DNA from: Bacteroidales bacterium
GTDB lineage: Bacteria; Bacteroidota; Bacteroidia; Bacteroidales; UBA1715
Length of the DNA stretch: 64,000 bases
Assembly: GCA_016714605.1 (NCBI GenBank)
Contig: JADKDL010000005.1
Coordinates: 1-64,000 of the forward strand
Direction of reading: 5' to 3'
Part shown: one piece after another, positions 17,591 through 27,693 of the stretch
How positions within the stretch are numbered: the first letter of the stretch is position 1
Layout of the letters: each line of letters opens with the position of its first letter
The notes under the pieces: generated by a model
What the model was told of the DNA's origin: nothing
Databases searched by the model: none
The model's input: only the letters and a program-made list of their open reading frames with translations
Position numbers and translations under genes: made by a program

Positions 17591-18165
17591 ATGAATTTAA
17601 AAAGACTTATTTCGACTGTTTTTGTAATGATGACTATACTTGTTGTATGTAAAGCACAGGATAATAAATTTGCATATGGTTATGTTGAAAAAACAAGTGA
17701 TAATCAATTAGCTACTCATTATGCTCATATAATTTTGGAGAGCAATCAAATAATAATGAATAGATTAGTAATTTATTCGGACTCAACAAGCAAAGAGCAA
17801 GGTCGACAGGAATTGAAAGATATTTTTTATCTGACAGATAAAGAGATTAGCCAACTAAAAGAGCAACTTTTAAAAATTCTTGAAAACAGTAAAATGCCAG
17901 AATTATCAAAAGTTAAGAAGGAAAATATATTGCTATCTCAGGATATTGAGAAAAATATTGACTTGAATTCCAAAAGAAATCTGCTTATAATTGGAGAGAA
18001 AACTATTATCTAGAATATGACATTAAACTTGGTGATGAGCGCGAAAAAATGAGTAAAATCGAGGTTGATAAATTTATGGAGTTTGAGAACATACTTGAAG
18101 AAATATCAAAGCCAATTCAGCAGATTTATTTTCAGAAAAGTAGAAATTACAGACGACCATTCTAG
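17591..18165 (+). CDS. Exported hypothetical protein, probable frameshift near the C-terminus
   Basis: It starts MNLKRLISTVFVMMTILVVC with a signal peptide ending near CKAQ, then a small soluble domain (FAYGYVEKTSDNQLATHYAH, LKDIFYLTDKEISQLKEQL). The frame stops at 18013. One added A in the run 17999-18002 opens it to NYYLEYDIKLGDEREKMSKI and IQQIYFQKSRNYRRPF, giving about 191 residues. No family is recognised. It is followed closely by an R1/R2/R3 repeat cluster. Confidence 0.5.
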
Positions 18166-18191
18166 GTTGATTAATACATTACACCACCTCC

Positions 18192-18263
18192 GCTCATTGA
18201 CGGTTGTATCGTCAATTTATTTCCTACGCCCAGCTATAGTTGGGGTTACAAACCCCAACGAAC
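18192..18263 (+). repeat. R1 composite palindromic repeat, copy 3
   Basis: GACGGTTGTATCGTC, AATTTATTTCC, CCAGCTATAGTTGGGGTTAC and AAACCCCAACGAAC: three consecutive small palindromes in the R1 order. Confidence 0.8.
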
Positions 18264-18264
18264 A

Positions 18265-18313
18265 ATATATTAAATGTCGGGGTGACTCAAAGTCACCCCG
18301 ACATTTAATATAT
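18265..18313. repeat. R2 perfect hairpin (GGGGTGACT...AGTCACCCC)
   Basis: A perfect 23-bp stem with a CAA loop: ATATATTAAATGTCGG, then GGTGACT, CAA, AGTCACC, then CCGACATTTAATATAT. The GGGGTGACT/AGTCACCCC core recurs at 28985-29003, 31989-32023 and 32133-32163. Here it could terminate the upstream gene or the reverse-strand adhesin. Confidence 0.85.
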
Positions 18314-18318
18314 ACTCC

Positions 18319-18364
18319 CACGAAGCGAAGACGTTTCGTCTGACAGAGTTTCATCTTGAAGCAG
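18319..18364 (-). repeat. R3 repeat, diverged inverted copy
   Basis: CGAAGCGAAGACGTTTCGTC, then AGAGTTT and GCAGG align with the reverse complement of the R3 copy at 32045-32101. Confidence 0.45.
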
Positions 18365-18403
18365 GTGAATGGACTCTACTATTTATTTTTACACTCCCCA
18401 AAA

Positions 18404-21400
18404 TTATTGCTTTATAATCTTAAAAAAGGAGCTTTTATTTTTTTCTATTAGATGTAATAAATACGATCCTTTATTTAAGTTTGACAGATTTAGATTTTTA
18501 AAATTCATACCCGATTCTGCATTAAATAAGAATGTAGAGATAGTTTTTCCGGTTACATCTGTTATTGTAATCTCTATCGTTTTCTTAATTTCTGATGAAT
18601 AACTAATCGTTAGAATATCGTCAATCGGATTGGGATAAATAATAATACCTTCATTACTAATTTCATTGTAATAAATATCTATAATATCAAAATAGGTCAC
18701 TCTACCATCATAGTCGGTTTGAGATAAACGATAAAATATTGTTTCAGCGAAATTAGTACATAGATCTTCATAAGCATACGATGTTTTTACTGAACTAGTA
18801 CCTGCTCCTTTAATATTTGCTACATGTTCCCAGTTTTGTAAATTAGTACTGCGTTCAAGAGTAAAATAATCATTATTTATTTCGCTTGCACAATACCATT
18901 TCAGCATTACAGATGTTTTAGAGCTAAAATACCCTTCAAACAGAGTAAGCGATATTGGTAGTGGATTAGAGGCGTTTGATGAACCATTAGTGATTGGTGA
19001 AAAACTGGTCATTAATCCCGATGTTATTGTTCCAGCTGCTGTTGTTCCCGTTGTGCTTACATTACCAGCATTATCCCATTGAGTTCCATCCCAGTGTGCA
19101 ATACCGAGGGTAGACATATCGGTAACTTGACCGCTTCTTATACTATCCCACCTCGTTGTAACGCTTACATTATTTGTTCCTGTTCTATCCAAAATCCAAT
19201 ATTCTGCTTTAGAAACATGATCTAGTGCATTTAAACTAGAACCATTATATGATAAAGTTGGGTCTGAATGAATATACTGAGCAGTAAAATAATCGGTAGC
19301 GTTACCTCCACCATCTGCTGCCGATATGCCTATTGGTGCATAATATGTATCGTTACCAACAGGGAAAGTAAATGCAGTATTGCCAATTTTAGTTACCGAA
19401 CCTTCAACATAGCTTGTTTCAGAAGCACCACTAACAGCAGCACCGGCATTGAATGTGACGGATCCACTTTCTGAAGTGGTAATTATTCCATTAACAAATG
19501 TGGCATTATTAGCAATTGTCAACGGATCTTGAATGTCAAATGTCATTGTAGCTGTTGAGTTATCGAAAACAATATTATAAAAGTCATCTCCACCTGAAAT
19601 GATGATTTGTTGGGCAGTTCCATTAAAAGTTACAGTACTTGTTTCGCAGTTAAATGTTCCTTCGTTGGTGAAATCTGCCGCAAATGTATGTGATAGGTTG
19701 CCTGCAGAAAAAGTAGAGCCGGAATTTATAGACATATCTCCAACTATGTTCATAGCGTCACTTGGTTCAACTATAGCAGTTCCCGACAAGGTAAAATCAC
19801 CTAAAATTTCAAGTGCTACCGAAGGCATTGTTTTAGTGCCGCTACCACTGAGAACAAGATTGTAGTATCTGTTTGTGGCAGGGTTGGGGATAATTACATT
19901 TTGGTCTCCTCCATTGTATTCAACTGTAGTTGCACCACCAATTACAGTTCGCAATAGACCAGTTCCTGCGTTAGTATTTATGCTTCCTGCCACTCTTAAA
20001 ACACTTCCATCTTGCAATATAAAAGTTCCTCCATTACTAATAGTTACATTATAAAAATCTGTCTCACCTGAGAAGGTTGCAATTGCAGACAAATCGCTAA
20101 CTCCATTATTGTCAAAAATTACGGTACTTGTACCCGCATTAAAAGTACCTCCAATGTTGTTCCATGCACCACTAGCACCTGTCACAGTTATTGTTGTTCC
20201 AGTACCACCATTTACAACTGCACCTGCATCTATGGTTATATTGTTAATGTCTGTAGTTGCTGGCAATGTAGGAGAATATGAGGTTGTGGCAGCATTAGGA
20301 ATTTTAACAGATGAAGTTACAATCGGAACTCCTTCAGGTGTCCAATTTACATAAGTATTCCAATCGTTACTCACTGCGCCATTCCATGTATAAGAAGAAG
20401 CTGTTGATTGTGATAATGCAACCTCCATATTACCAAAGGCAGAAGGAAAATCGGCGAGATTAATATTTGCAAGTTCTATCCAGTTTTCTGTCAAATCATA
20501 ATTTGAATGGCCCCATTCATATTCTATTCCCGGCAATTGATTCGTTAGGTATGTTAGCTCTCTTTCTGCAATACCATTCAACTCAGGGTCAAGATAATGA
20601 GTTCGTGCAGTAGCCCAACAATTATTGCCACCAAATTGTATTAAATCATACATACGATTAATTGCTGTTGGCTTCCATAATGGACTTGCTCCGATACTAA
20701 TTTTCATAATCATTTCTGAAGGAAAAGTAACAGCATTGGTAAAAGTAATAGTGGTGTTTGGATTTCCAAATGTATAGACTGTATTCAATTCAAAAGAGGT
20801 TCTTTTTATAAATCCAGTTACTTCTCCATCACCTATTGTAGTAGAGTTGTTTAACATTGTCAGAATATGACTGTCTGTATTCAATGTTCCCTGCGTTACT
20901 GTTGGATTTGTAGATATTAGCGATAATTGATTGCCAATATTAATGTCATTAGACATTGTCACTCCATATACATTATCAATTGTAAGATTATAGAATGTTG
21001 ATACAGATGAACCGCCAATTACTTGGTCATAGTAAGTACTATTAAGGTTTACCGTACCAGTACCGGCATCAATAGTTCCATTGTTTGTAAATTCATCTGC
21101 AATATCTAGAATAGCAGGCAAAGTTTTCGTTCCTGTGCCACTAACTATAAGGTTGTGATATCCTGGAGTGCTTCCATTTGGATTAGGGATAGATTGATTG
21201 GTTCCTTTAAATTCAAATGTATTCTCGGTTGGTACGGCATCTATTTCACCTGTAATAGATATTGACAATGTACCTAAAATACCTGTATAGCTATTGCCTG
21301 CTGGTCTTAATTTAGCTCCATCTGCAATAGTTATATTGTAGAAATCTGTACTGCCAACAAAAGAGGCATAGCTCACCGTATTTGCAACAGTTATTGTACT

Positions 21401-24400
21401 GTTTCCGTAATTGAATACTCCGCCCAACTCGTTAGTCCACACAGCATCTGAACCTACAAGAACTAAATTTGCATCAAGAGCAGAATTCAAAATTCCGCCT
21501 GTCTCAATAATTATTGAGACGCAGGTATCATTTCCTGTTGGCAGAGTAGGAGAGTTTGGAGTGGAAGCTGCATCTGGAATTAGTACAATATAATCAGCTG
21601 AAGGTATTGCAAATGGTTCCCAGTTAGAAGAATTATTCCAGTCGGTATCATTAGCTCCAGTCCATTCTAAAAGAATAGCTTGACTAGGTGCAATGGCTTC
21701 TTGTTGTTCACCCCAATTTGAAGGTATATTTACTAGATCAATATCTTGAATTGTTAAAAAATTATCCACAGCATCGAAGTTCGATTTTCCAACCTCTAAA
21801 ACATAAAAAACTCCGGGGGCAACTAATTTTCTATGCCATAGTGCTAGTTTAGTTTCATTTAATCCTCCTTGAACCTCATCGTCACGGTAGTGCACCCGCA
21901 TTAGTGCGCTCGTGCCAGATCCACCTACTTGTCTAACATCGTAAATTCGAGAAAGTGGTGTTATTGGGAAAGAACTGCCCAAGGAATTTCCACTATTCCA
22001 ATCAGGCTCACTTCCTAGTGTTACTTTAATAGCGATTGTTGTAGGAAGGATTTGGTCTGATACATCAGAAAAAATAATAAAACTATTCTCATGTCCACAT
22101 CTATATGGCACATTTACTAAAAAATCGTGTGTACGCGATGTAATACCGGTTACATCGCCAAGCCCAATAATAGTCGAACTTTCACCCATATTCATGGTAT
22201 TAATTCCCATATCAAGAGCTCCTTTTGTAGTCGAAGCATTGTCTGATTGCAAATATAAAAGACTCGTAACCGTTACATCATCATTTGCCGTTACACCCGC
22301 AGCATTATTTATAGTGAGATTAAAGAATGATGTTACTCCCGAAATTGATTGTGCAGTAGCACCAGTAAACATTACTGTTCCACTGCCCGAATCGAAGTTG
22401 CCGTCGAGAGTCCAGTTGCCATAAACATTTAGAGTATTAGAACCACTCATCGTTAAGCTCGCTCCTGTTTCAATAGAAATATCTTTACAAGCTACAGCAG
22501 AAGAAATTTCGGGTTGATTACTCGCTCCGGCAGGGATATAAGCATCAACTGTAGCAGAAGGGACAGAACCACCGCACCAATTTGATGCAGTATTCCAATT
22601 GGTACTCGTGCCGCCAAACCATACTGCGCTTGTTGCAGAACAAATATCTTCAGCAATAGCGAATGTTCCAAAGCCAGTTAGACCAGAGCATTGGGTTGAA
22701 TTTGCTGCTTGAGTTCCTACTACGGTTGTTGCCCATGTTGTGCCAATCAATTCGCGAATTACGAGGGCTGAGGTATTCGGAGTTCCTATTTTATCTGTAT
22801 TTACAAATGAGAAAGTTGGGCTATATGACGTAAAACCACTAACACCAACATTTGTAATTGTCCATTCTCTATTAATATATTTTGTTTGGCTCAATCCAGA
22901 TGCTGTTGGAGGTTGTACAATATCTGTGTTGGCATCTAAATAACCAGAACCCGCAATAGTTCCAGAAAACACAACAGATGCAGGTGTGTAATTTGCTGCA
23001 TCACCAATTGGAAAATCTATAGTTGGGTCTGCTACATTTGGCACATATCTTCTAACATTTCCATGTATTCTGGCATTATTGGCACTTGCAACAGAACCTG
23101 ATGCAGTTATGATAACATGATAAGAACCTCCGGTTGTAATTACACCATTTGTAAGTGTTAATGCCCCATCAATTAGTAAATTACTAGAAAGATTTTGAAC
23201 AACTGTTTGCGATGCGTTATTCCAAGTGAAATTTTGGAAATGTTGGTTCAAGCCTGTAGCAACAGCGGTACTTGAAATTCCGGAGATTATACAAGTAGAT
23301 GGATTGCCACTTGCGCTTAACCAGCTACCTACAGGAATAGAACCTCCATTCATTGCATGATTATATGTTCCACCCTCAAATACTATCGGATATGCAGTAT
23401 TGCTGTTCGTAAAAATTCCTCCTGAGTTTTGAAATATTCCTAGAACACGCATTCCATAGTCGGCACCTGCGCCTGAATGATTGAGTGTAAGATCGCTTCC
23501 CGATAATAAATCTAATGTACCTTCAACTTTCATATTGTAAAAGGTAGCTGTTACATCAGCAGAAAGTGTTATACCTGTTGGGATATAAATGACATCGGTA
23601 ACTGAAAAAATATTATCGACTGGCACTGCTGAATTTGCATAAGTAACTCCTCCGTCGGTACTTATTTCCCATTGAACGGTATTCCAATTTCCCGTTACCG
23701 AAGGTTTATATATATTGCCCGACACTACAGAAAAAACACCACTTGTTCCTGCTGAGAGAACGTCGCCTGATGTTCTGGTAGCAGTAACGGTAGCATTAAC
23801 TGAAGTTGTGGTAAACATTACTCCTGTTAAATCTAAACTATAATTATTTGTTGTAAGAGTGCCTGAAGGAGTTCCAGATAATGAGGTATTCGTTGCTGAT
23901 AAATCGAAGCCCGTGTTCTGGCTTACTGCAGTGAGGACATTATTACTGTTTAATGTTTGTACTGTAACTGTAACGTTGTTTTGATTAACAAACGGACTTG
24001 TAGGATTTATTCCTGAAATGGCAAACTTAGAAGCACTGAATGCATCGCCACTTCCTAAACAGAAAAACCCTATAGGACTAGTAAGATCGGGAGAGGCACA
24101 AACACCTGCTGCGCTTGAAAAGGGTATAAGGTCCGGCACCTGAAACGGTAGCTGCAATTGGAGCATACCAGTAGGTGCCTGTAAAATATCCAAAAAGGGC
24201 GTTATGCTAGCATTAAAACTTCCAGCAGGCTCACCTGCATTGTATGTAGCTGCAACAGTAAGAGCAGATCCTCCTGCTACATCTTCGGTTATTTGCCATC
24301 TCCGATTTACCATTTTTGCATTATCATTGCTATTAGTAATAGCTGCATCAATCACTCTAATACTGTAATAATCGGTATTACCTGCTGTTGTATTGGTAAT

Positions 24401-26443
24401 ACTTACTGGATTGTATGCTGTGTTTCCTACAGGAAATGGAGATACAACACCTGCTGAAATTTGACGTTTGAGCACACCCGTACCATTCGTTTTTACATAA
24501 GCACTTGAACTACCTACACTAATTGAGTTTGATATGAGATTATGATTGCCTATTGTCAATATGCCGGAGGTTAATGTAGTCAATCCTGAAACAGAAGTGA
24601 CAATTCCCAATGTTATGCCCCCAACCCCATTAATTGTTAAATTATAGAATGCAGTAGAAGAAGTACCTTGAAGGACTTTCGCAACCGTATTATTAAAAGT
24701 TATTGTACTTGTTCCGGCAGTAAACGAACCATTATTTGTCCAGTCTCCCGCAACTGTATGACTGGCACTTCCTGCGGCGAAATTATTTGATATAAGTATA
24801 TTACCGGTAAGGGATAAAGCACCAGTTGCTGTTTTTGTGCCAGCTCCACTAAAAGTTATATTATTGAAATTACAAGTTCCAATAGAAGCAGTGTTTGCTC
24901 CATTGAAATTAATTGTTGAGTTGGTACTTCCGAATGTTCCATTTTTTGTCCAGTTCCTACCTATATTGTGAGTAAATGCACCCGCAGTATAGGTCGTTCC
25001 TGCTTGAATGTCTACACTTCCACCTATTGTCAATCCTACAACATTTGTAGCAGAAACGGTACCACTCAATGTAAAATCATTACATATAGAGGTCATACCT
25101 ACCTGCAAAGTTTTAATACCGCTTCCGCTCAATTTTAAATTGCCATAGCTCTGAGCTGAATTTAGTACCGCTACTGTCTGAGCAGTTCCTGCATATTCAA
25201 TGGTGCTCGTGCAGCCAATACTATGAGTAGTATAATTTGATGGCAATGAATTTGTGCCGCCTATTTTGAGGGTTGCAGCATTAGCCACCGTAAGTGTTCC
25301 TCCTACTAACGAACGATTGACCGTAAACGTAGAAAGATTAAATGTTCCTGATTTAATATTAAGATTGCCTTTAAGTGTTGTTTTATTTGCATTAAGTGTT
25401 ACTGTATTAGTTCCTTGGTCTATTATTACACCACCGGTACCGGCAAAAGTGTTTGGAAACTCCACACTTACTGTTCTAGACGAAGTACCTTTATATTGTA
25501 TCGTTGAAGCTGCTCCATAAGTAGGCGTTGTAGATACTAAGGCAGTTCCTTCCATTGATAGAATTCCATTTACAATTGGCACTCTCGACAATGTTTTTGT
25601 TCCTGACCCAGAAAGTGTTAGGTTATTGAATGTGGCTGTTTTTATACCTGTAATAGTCTGATTACCAGTACCACCAAAATTCACCGTACCTGTTCCTGCG
25701 GTGTAAGTTCCTCCCCAAAAATTCCAAACAGTGCCTAGAAAGTTTGCATTCAAAGTACTTGAACCTCCGTTAATTGTACCTGCCGAAATAGTTACAGCTC
25801 CGGTAAATGTATGGGTAAGACTAGTTCCAAGATTTAACGTGCCACCGGTTCCATTTATGGAAAATGCTCCACCTCTAACATTTCCTGCAAATGTAACAGT
25901 TCCTGCTGTTCTTTGAAACGTAACAGTTCCTGTTGTAGTAAACGCAGAAACTGTACTAGCCGCAGCATTAGTTCCAGTAAAATATATACGAGTAGAAGCT
26001 AAAGTTAGAGTACCCGAATTTGTCAAACTACCGGTAAAATATAATCTCCCCGATCCTGTGAATGTAATTGTTCCCGTATTAGAAAAATTTGCTGTTCCAC
26101 TTTGAGTAATTCGACCGTTAGATGCTGTTATGGAGCCGGCATTACTCACACCTCCTGAAACTGTTAATCTTTTTGAGCCTATAGATAAAGAGCCACCTGA
26201 ATTTACAGTTAATGAAGCACAGGTTGAATTTGAATTTAAAGTTACTTTATTTGTTCCAGTAGTTGCAATAATTACAATATCAGTTGTTGTTGGTGCATTT
26301 CCTCCCACCCAAGAAGCTCCTGTTGTCCAATTTCCTCCTGTTGTGGTACTGGTAATGGTTGCAGCGTTTAGAAAAGAACTGATAAATAATATAAATATAA
26401 CGGCTAGATTTTTAGCCAAAAAACGTCCGTATTTAGAATTCAT
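18404..26443 (-). CDS. Giant T9SS-exported repetitive surface protein (2679 aa)
   Basis: It has a signal peptide (VIFILFISSFLNA), a long Thr/Ser/Asn/Gly-rich body of degenerate repeats with recurring SGSGTKTL and FYNLTI phrases (beta-helix-like, polymorphic adhesin style), and several WNTASNW/WNNSSNW modules. The C-terminus (IIIYPNPIDDILTISYS to KGSYLLHLIEKNKSSFFKI) is a T9SS type A sorting domain, so it is probably carried across the outer membrane and attached at the surface. The likely role is adhesion; no enzyme motif is seen. A 69-bp segment (24122-24190) appears out of frame: the alternative frame gives GYFTGTYWYAPIAATVSGAG. The protein thus carries a hidden pair of compensating indels. 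Confidence 0.9.
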   Translation of the reverse strand: MNSKYGRFLAKNLAVIFILFISSFLNAATITSTTTGGNWTTGASWVGGNAPTTTDIVIIATTGTNKVTLNSNSTCASLTVNSGGSLSIGSKRLTVSGGVSNAGSITASNGRITQSGTANFSNTGTITFTGSGRLYFTGSLTNSGTLTLASTRIYFTGTNAAASTVSAFTTTGTVTFQRTAGTVTFAGNVRGGAFSINGTGGTLNLGTSLTHTFTGAVTISAGTINGGSSTLNANFLGTVWNFWGGTYTAGTGTVNFGGTGNQTITGIKTATFNNLTLSGSGTKTLSRVPIVNGILSMEGTALVSTTPTYGAASTIQYKGTSSRTVSVEFPNTFAGTGGVIIDQGTNTVTLNANKTTLKGNLNIKSGTFNLSTFTVNRSLVGGTLTVANAATLKIGGTNSLPSNYTTHSIGCTSTIEYAGTAQTVAVLNSAQSYGNLKLSGSGIKTLQVGMTSICNDFTLSGTVSATNVVGLTIGGSVDIQAGTTYTAGAFTHNIGRNWTKNGTFGSTNSTINFNGANTASIGTCNFNNITFSGAGTKTATGALSLTGNILISNNFAAGSASHTVAGDWTNNGSFTAGTSTITFNNTVAKVLQGTSSTAFYNLTINGVGGITLGIVTSVSGLTTLTSGILTIGNHNLISNSISVGSSSAYVKTNGTGVLKRQISAGVVSPFPVGNTAYNPVSITNTTAGNTDYYSIRVIDAAITNSNDNAKMVNRRWQITEDVAGGSALTVAATYNAGEPAGSFNASITPFLDILQAPTGMLQLQLPFQVPDLIPFSSAAGVCASPDLTSPIGFFCLGSGDAFSASKFAISGINPTSPFVNQNNVTVTVQTLNSNNVLTAVSQNTGFDLSATNTSLSGTPSGTLTTNNYSLDLTGVMFTTTSVNATVTATRTSGDVLSAGTSGVFSVVSGNIYKPSVTGNWNTVQWEISTDGGVTYANSAVPVDNIFSVTDVIYIPTGITLSADVTATFYNMKVEGTLDLLSGSDLTLNHSGAGADYGMRVLGIFQNSGGIFTNSNTAYPIVFEGGTYNHAMNGGSIPVGSWLSASGNPSTCIISGISSTAVATGLNQHFQNFTWNNASQTVVQNLSSNLLIDGALTLTNGVITTGGSYHVIITASGSVASANNARIHGNVRRYVPNVADPTIDFPIGDAANYTPASVVFSGTIAGSGYLDANTDIVQPPTASGLSQTKYINREWTITNVGVSGFTSYSPTFSFVNTDKIGTPNTSALVIRELIGTTWATTVVGTQAANSTQCSGLTGFGTFAIAEDICSATSAVWFGGTSTNWNTASNWCGGSVPSATVDAYIPAGASNQPEISSAVACKDISIETGASLTMSGSNTLNVYGNWTLDGNFDSGSGTVMFTGATAQSISGVTSFFNLTINNAAGVTANDDVTVTSLLYLQSDNASTTKGALDMGINTMNMGESSTIIGLGDVTGITSRTHDFLVNVPYRCGHENSFIIFSDVSDQILPTTIAIKVTLGSEPDWNSGNSLGSSFPITPLSRIYDVRQVGGSGTSALMRVHYRDDEVQGGLNETKLALWHRKLVAPGVFYVLEVGKSNFDAVDNFLTIQDIDLVNIPSNWGEQQEAIAPSQAILLEWTGANDTDWNNSSNWEPFAIPSADYIVLIPDAASTPNSPTLPTGNDTCVSIIIETGGILNSALDANLVLVGSDAVWTNELGGVFNYGNSTITVANTVSYASFVGSTDFYNITIADGAKLRPAGNSYTGILGTLSISITGEIDAVPTENTFEFKGTNQSIPNPNGSTPGYHNLIVSGTGTKTLPAILDIADEFTNNGTIDAGTGTVNLNSTYYDQVIGGSSVSTFYNLTIDNVYGVTMSNDINIGNQLSLISTNPTVTQGTLNTDSHILTMLNNSTTIGDGEVTGFIKRTSFELNTVYTFGNPNTTITFTNAVTFPSEMIMKISIGASPLWKPTAINRMYDLIQFGGNNCWATARTHYLDPELNGIAERELTYLTNQLPGIEYEWGHSNYDLTENWIELANINLADFPSAFGNMEVALSQSTASSYTWNGAVSNDWNTYVNWTPEGVPIVTSSVKIPNAATTSYSPTLPATTDINNITIDAGAVVNGGTGTTITVTGASGAWNNIGGTFNAGTSTVIFDNNGVSDLSAIATFSGETDFYNVTISNGGTFILQDGSVLRVAGSINTNAGTGLLRTVIGGATTVEYNGGDQNVIIPNPATNRYYNLVLSGSGTKTMPSVALEILGDFTLSGTAIVEPSDAMNIVGDMSINSGSTFSAGNLSHTFAADFTNEGTFNCETSTVTFNGTAQQIIISGGDDFYNIVFDNSTATMTFDIQDPLTIANNATFVNGIITTSESGSVTFNAGAAVSGASETSYVEGSVTKIGNTAFTFPVGNDTYYAPIGISAADGGGNATDYFTAQYIHSDPTLSYNGSSLNALDHVSKAEYWILDRTGTNNVSVTTRWDSIRSGQVTDMSTLGIAHWDGTQWDNAGNVSTTGTTAAGTITSGLMTSFSPITNGSSNASNPLPISLTLFEGYFSSKTSVMLKWYCASEINNDYFTLERSTNLQNWEHVANIKGAGTSSVKTSYAYEDLCTNFAETIFYRLSQTDYDGRVTYFDIIDIYYNEISNEGIIIYPNPIDDILTISYSSEIKKTIEITITDVTGKTISTFLFNAESGMNFKNLNLSNLNKGSYLLHLIEKNKSSFFKIIKQ

Positions 26444-26654
26444 AAAATTTTAGTATTAGTTATTTAATTTTCAATAATAAATATAACATTTCTAGTTTCT
26501 ATGCTATATTTAAGTTTATCATATACAATCAATTTTTGACTATAAAAATATTTCACAATTATGGAGTTTTGATTATTATTAGTAATATAATAAAGCACAT
26601 TAATATTTGAATAATAATACCACAATAGATGATTAATCTCAATATAAAATACAT

Positions 26655-26757
26655 GAATTAATTAATGTTAGTAGCAAAAACAAGCCAGCTGATTGACGGT
26701 TGTACCGTCAATTTATTTCCTTCGTCCAGCTATAGTTTGGGTTACAAACCCCAACGA
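26655..26757 (+). repeat. R1 copy 4 with duplicated HNH-gene 3' end
   Basis: 103 bp aligned without gaps to 31460-31562, with about eight mismatches. The first part (AATTAATTAATGTTAGTAGC, AAAAACAAG) equals the last codons of the HNH gene, but no HNH gene is present here. The rest is an R1 unit. The remainder of the 400-bp gap upstream of the antitoxin gene is A+T-rich with nothing else visible. Confidence 0.85.
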
Positions 26758-26788
26758 GAAGGAAAGAACACGTGCTAAAATTACAATA

Positions 26789-26820
26789 TTTGTAAGGGCT
26801 AGTAAAATTCATTATCTTTG
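26789..26820 (+). promoter_or_regulatory. Bacteroidota promoter of the antitoxin-PIN operon
   Basis: TTTG (26789-26792), a 20-bp spacer and TATCTTTG (26813-26820) match the phylum consensus exactly, 25 bp before the antitoxin start. Confidence 0.65.
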
Positions 26821-26845
26821 TAAAAGGAATTAAATAAATACAGAT

Positions 26846-27094
26846 ATGAATACTAAACTCACATTAACAATAGAACAAACTTTAATTGAAAAAGCTAAAG
26901 AATACGCTAAAGGTAAAGGTCGTAGTTTATCTGATATTGTAGAAAATTATTTTAAAGTTATTGTAAAAGAAGGTGATGTTGTAAAAATCGAAGAGACTCC
27001 AATTGCGGATTCATTGCGTGGTGCTTTTAAAGCTCCGAAAGATTTTGATTATAAAAAAGAATTGACAAAATCTTTAAACGAAAAGTATTTATAA
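26846..27094 (+). CDS. DUF6364-type ribbon-helix-helix antitoxin
   Basis: An 82-residue protein with an N-terminal RHH-like segment (MNTKLTLTIEQTLIEKAKEY, AKGKGRSLSDIVENYFK) and a C-terminal tail (SLRGAFKAP, DFDYKKELTKSLNEKYL) of the kind that wraps PIN toxins. It is followed after 1 bp by the PIN-domain gene. It probably binds DNA and the toxin. Confidence 0.82.
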   Translation: MNTKLTLTIEQTLIEKAKEYAKGKGRSLSDIVENYFKVIVKEGDVVKIEETPIADSLRGAFKAPKDFDYKKELTKSLNEKYL

Positions 27095-27095
27095 T

Positions 27096-27500
27096 ATGGA
27101 TAGAGTTTTAATTGATTCTGATGTGATTTTAGACTCCCTTTTTGACAGAGAACCTTTTGCAGAATTTTCTTCTGCTATACTTGGTTTATGTGAATCCGGG
27201 AAAATAAAAGGATTTCTCACACCATTGATTTATAGTAATGTTTATTATCTACTTCGTCAGACAGCAAAGCATGATAAGGTTATAGAAAAGCTAAAGCAAT
27301 TATTAAAAATTACAGATGTACTTTCAATGGACAGAACCGTTGTAGAAAAAGCTTTGAATACCGGATTTAAGGACTTTGAAGATAGTCTGCAGAACTTTTC
27401 TGCAATTAACAATGGTAATGTAGACTTAATTCTTACAAGGAATCTGAAGGATTATAAGAATAGTGAATTAGGAGTTTTTTACACCGGAAACTTATCTTAA
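27096..27500 (+). CDS. PIN domain toxin (VapC-like)
   Basis: A 134-residue PIN nuclease with acidic residues in LIDSDVILDSLFDREPF, in KDFEDSLQNFSA and in VDLILTRNLKDYKNSEL, the usual metal-binding pattern. It would cleave tRNA or rRNA when not bound by the upstream antitoxin. The operon is intact here, unlike the neighbouring higB and hepT. Confidence 0.88.
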   Translation: MDRVLIDSDVILDSLFDREPFAEFSSAILGLCESGKIKGFLTPLIYSNVYYLLRQTAKHDKVIEKLKQLLKITDVLSMDRTVVEKALNTGFKDFEDSLQNFSAINNGNVDLILTRNLKDYKNSELGVFYTGNLS

Positions 27501-27693
27501 ATCAATCAATGCAAATCATTAAAAAATAGATAAAAAGTATTTAAAAGAGACTATTGCTTAATAACGGAATGAAGTGATGCTTAACGGAGGAATTTGATTT
27601 CCATATTCCGCTTGTAAATCAAATTTTAAAATACGGAATTAAGCTATAAATATAGAAAAGTTTAATCCAATAAATCCTCATTCTAGCTATATT

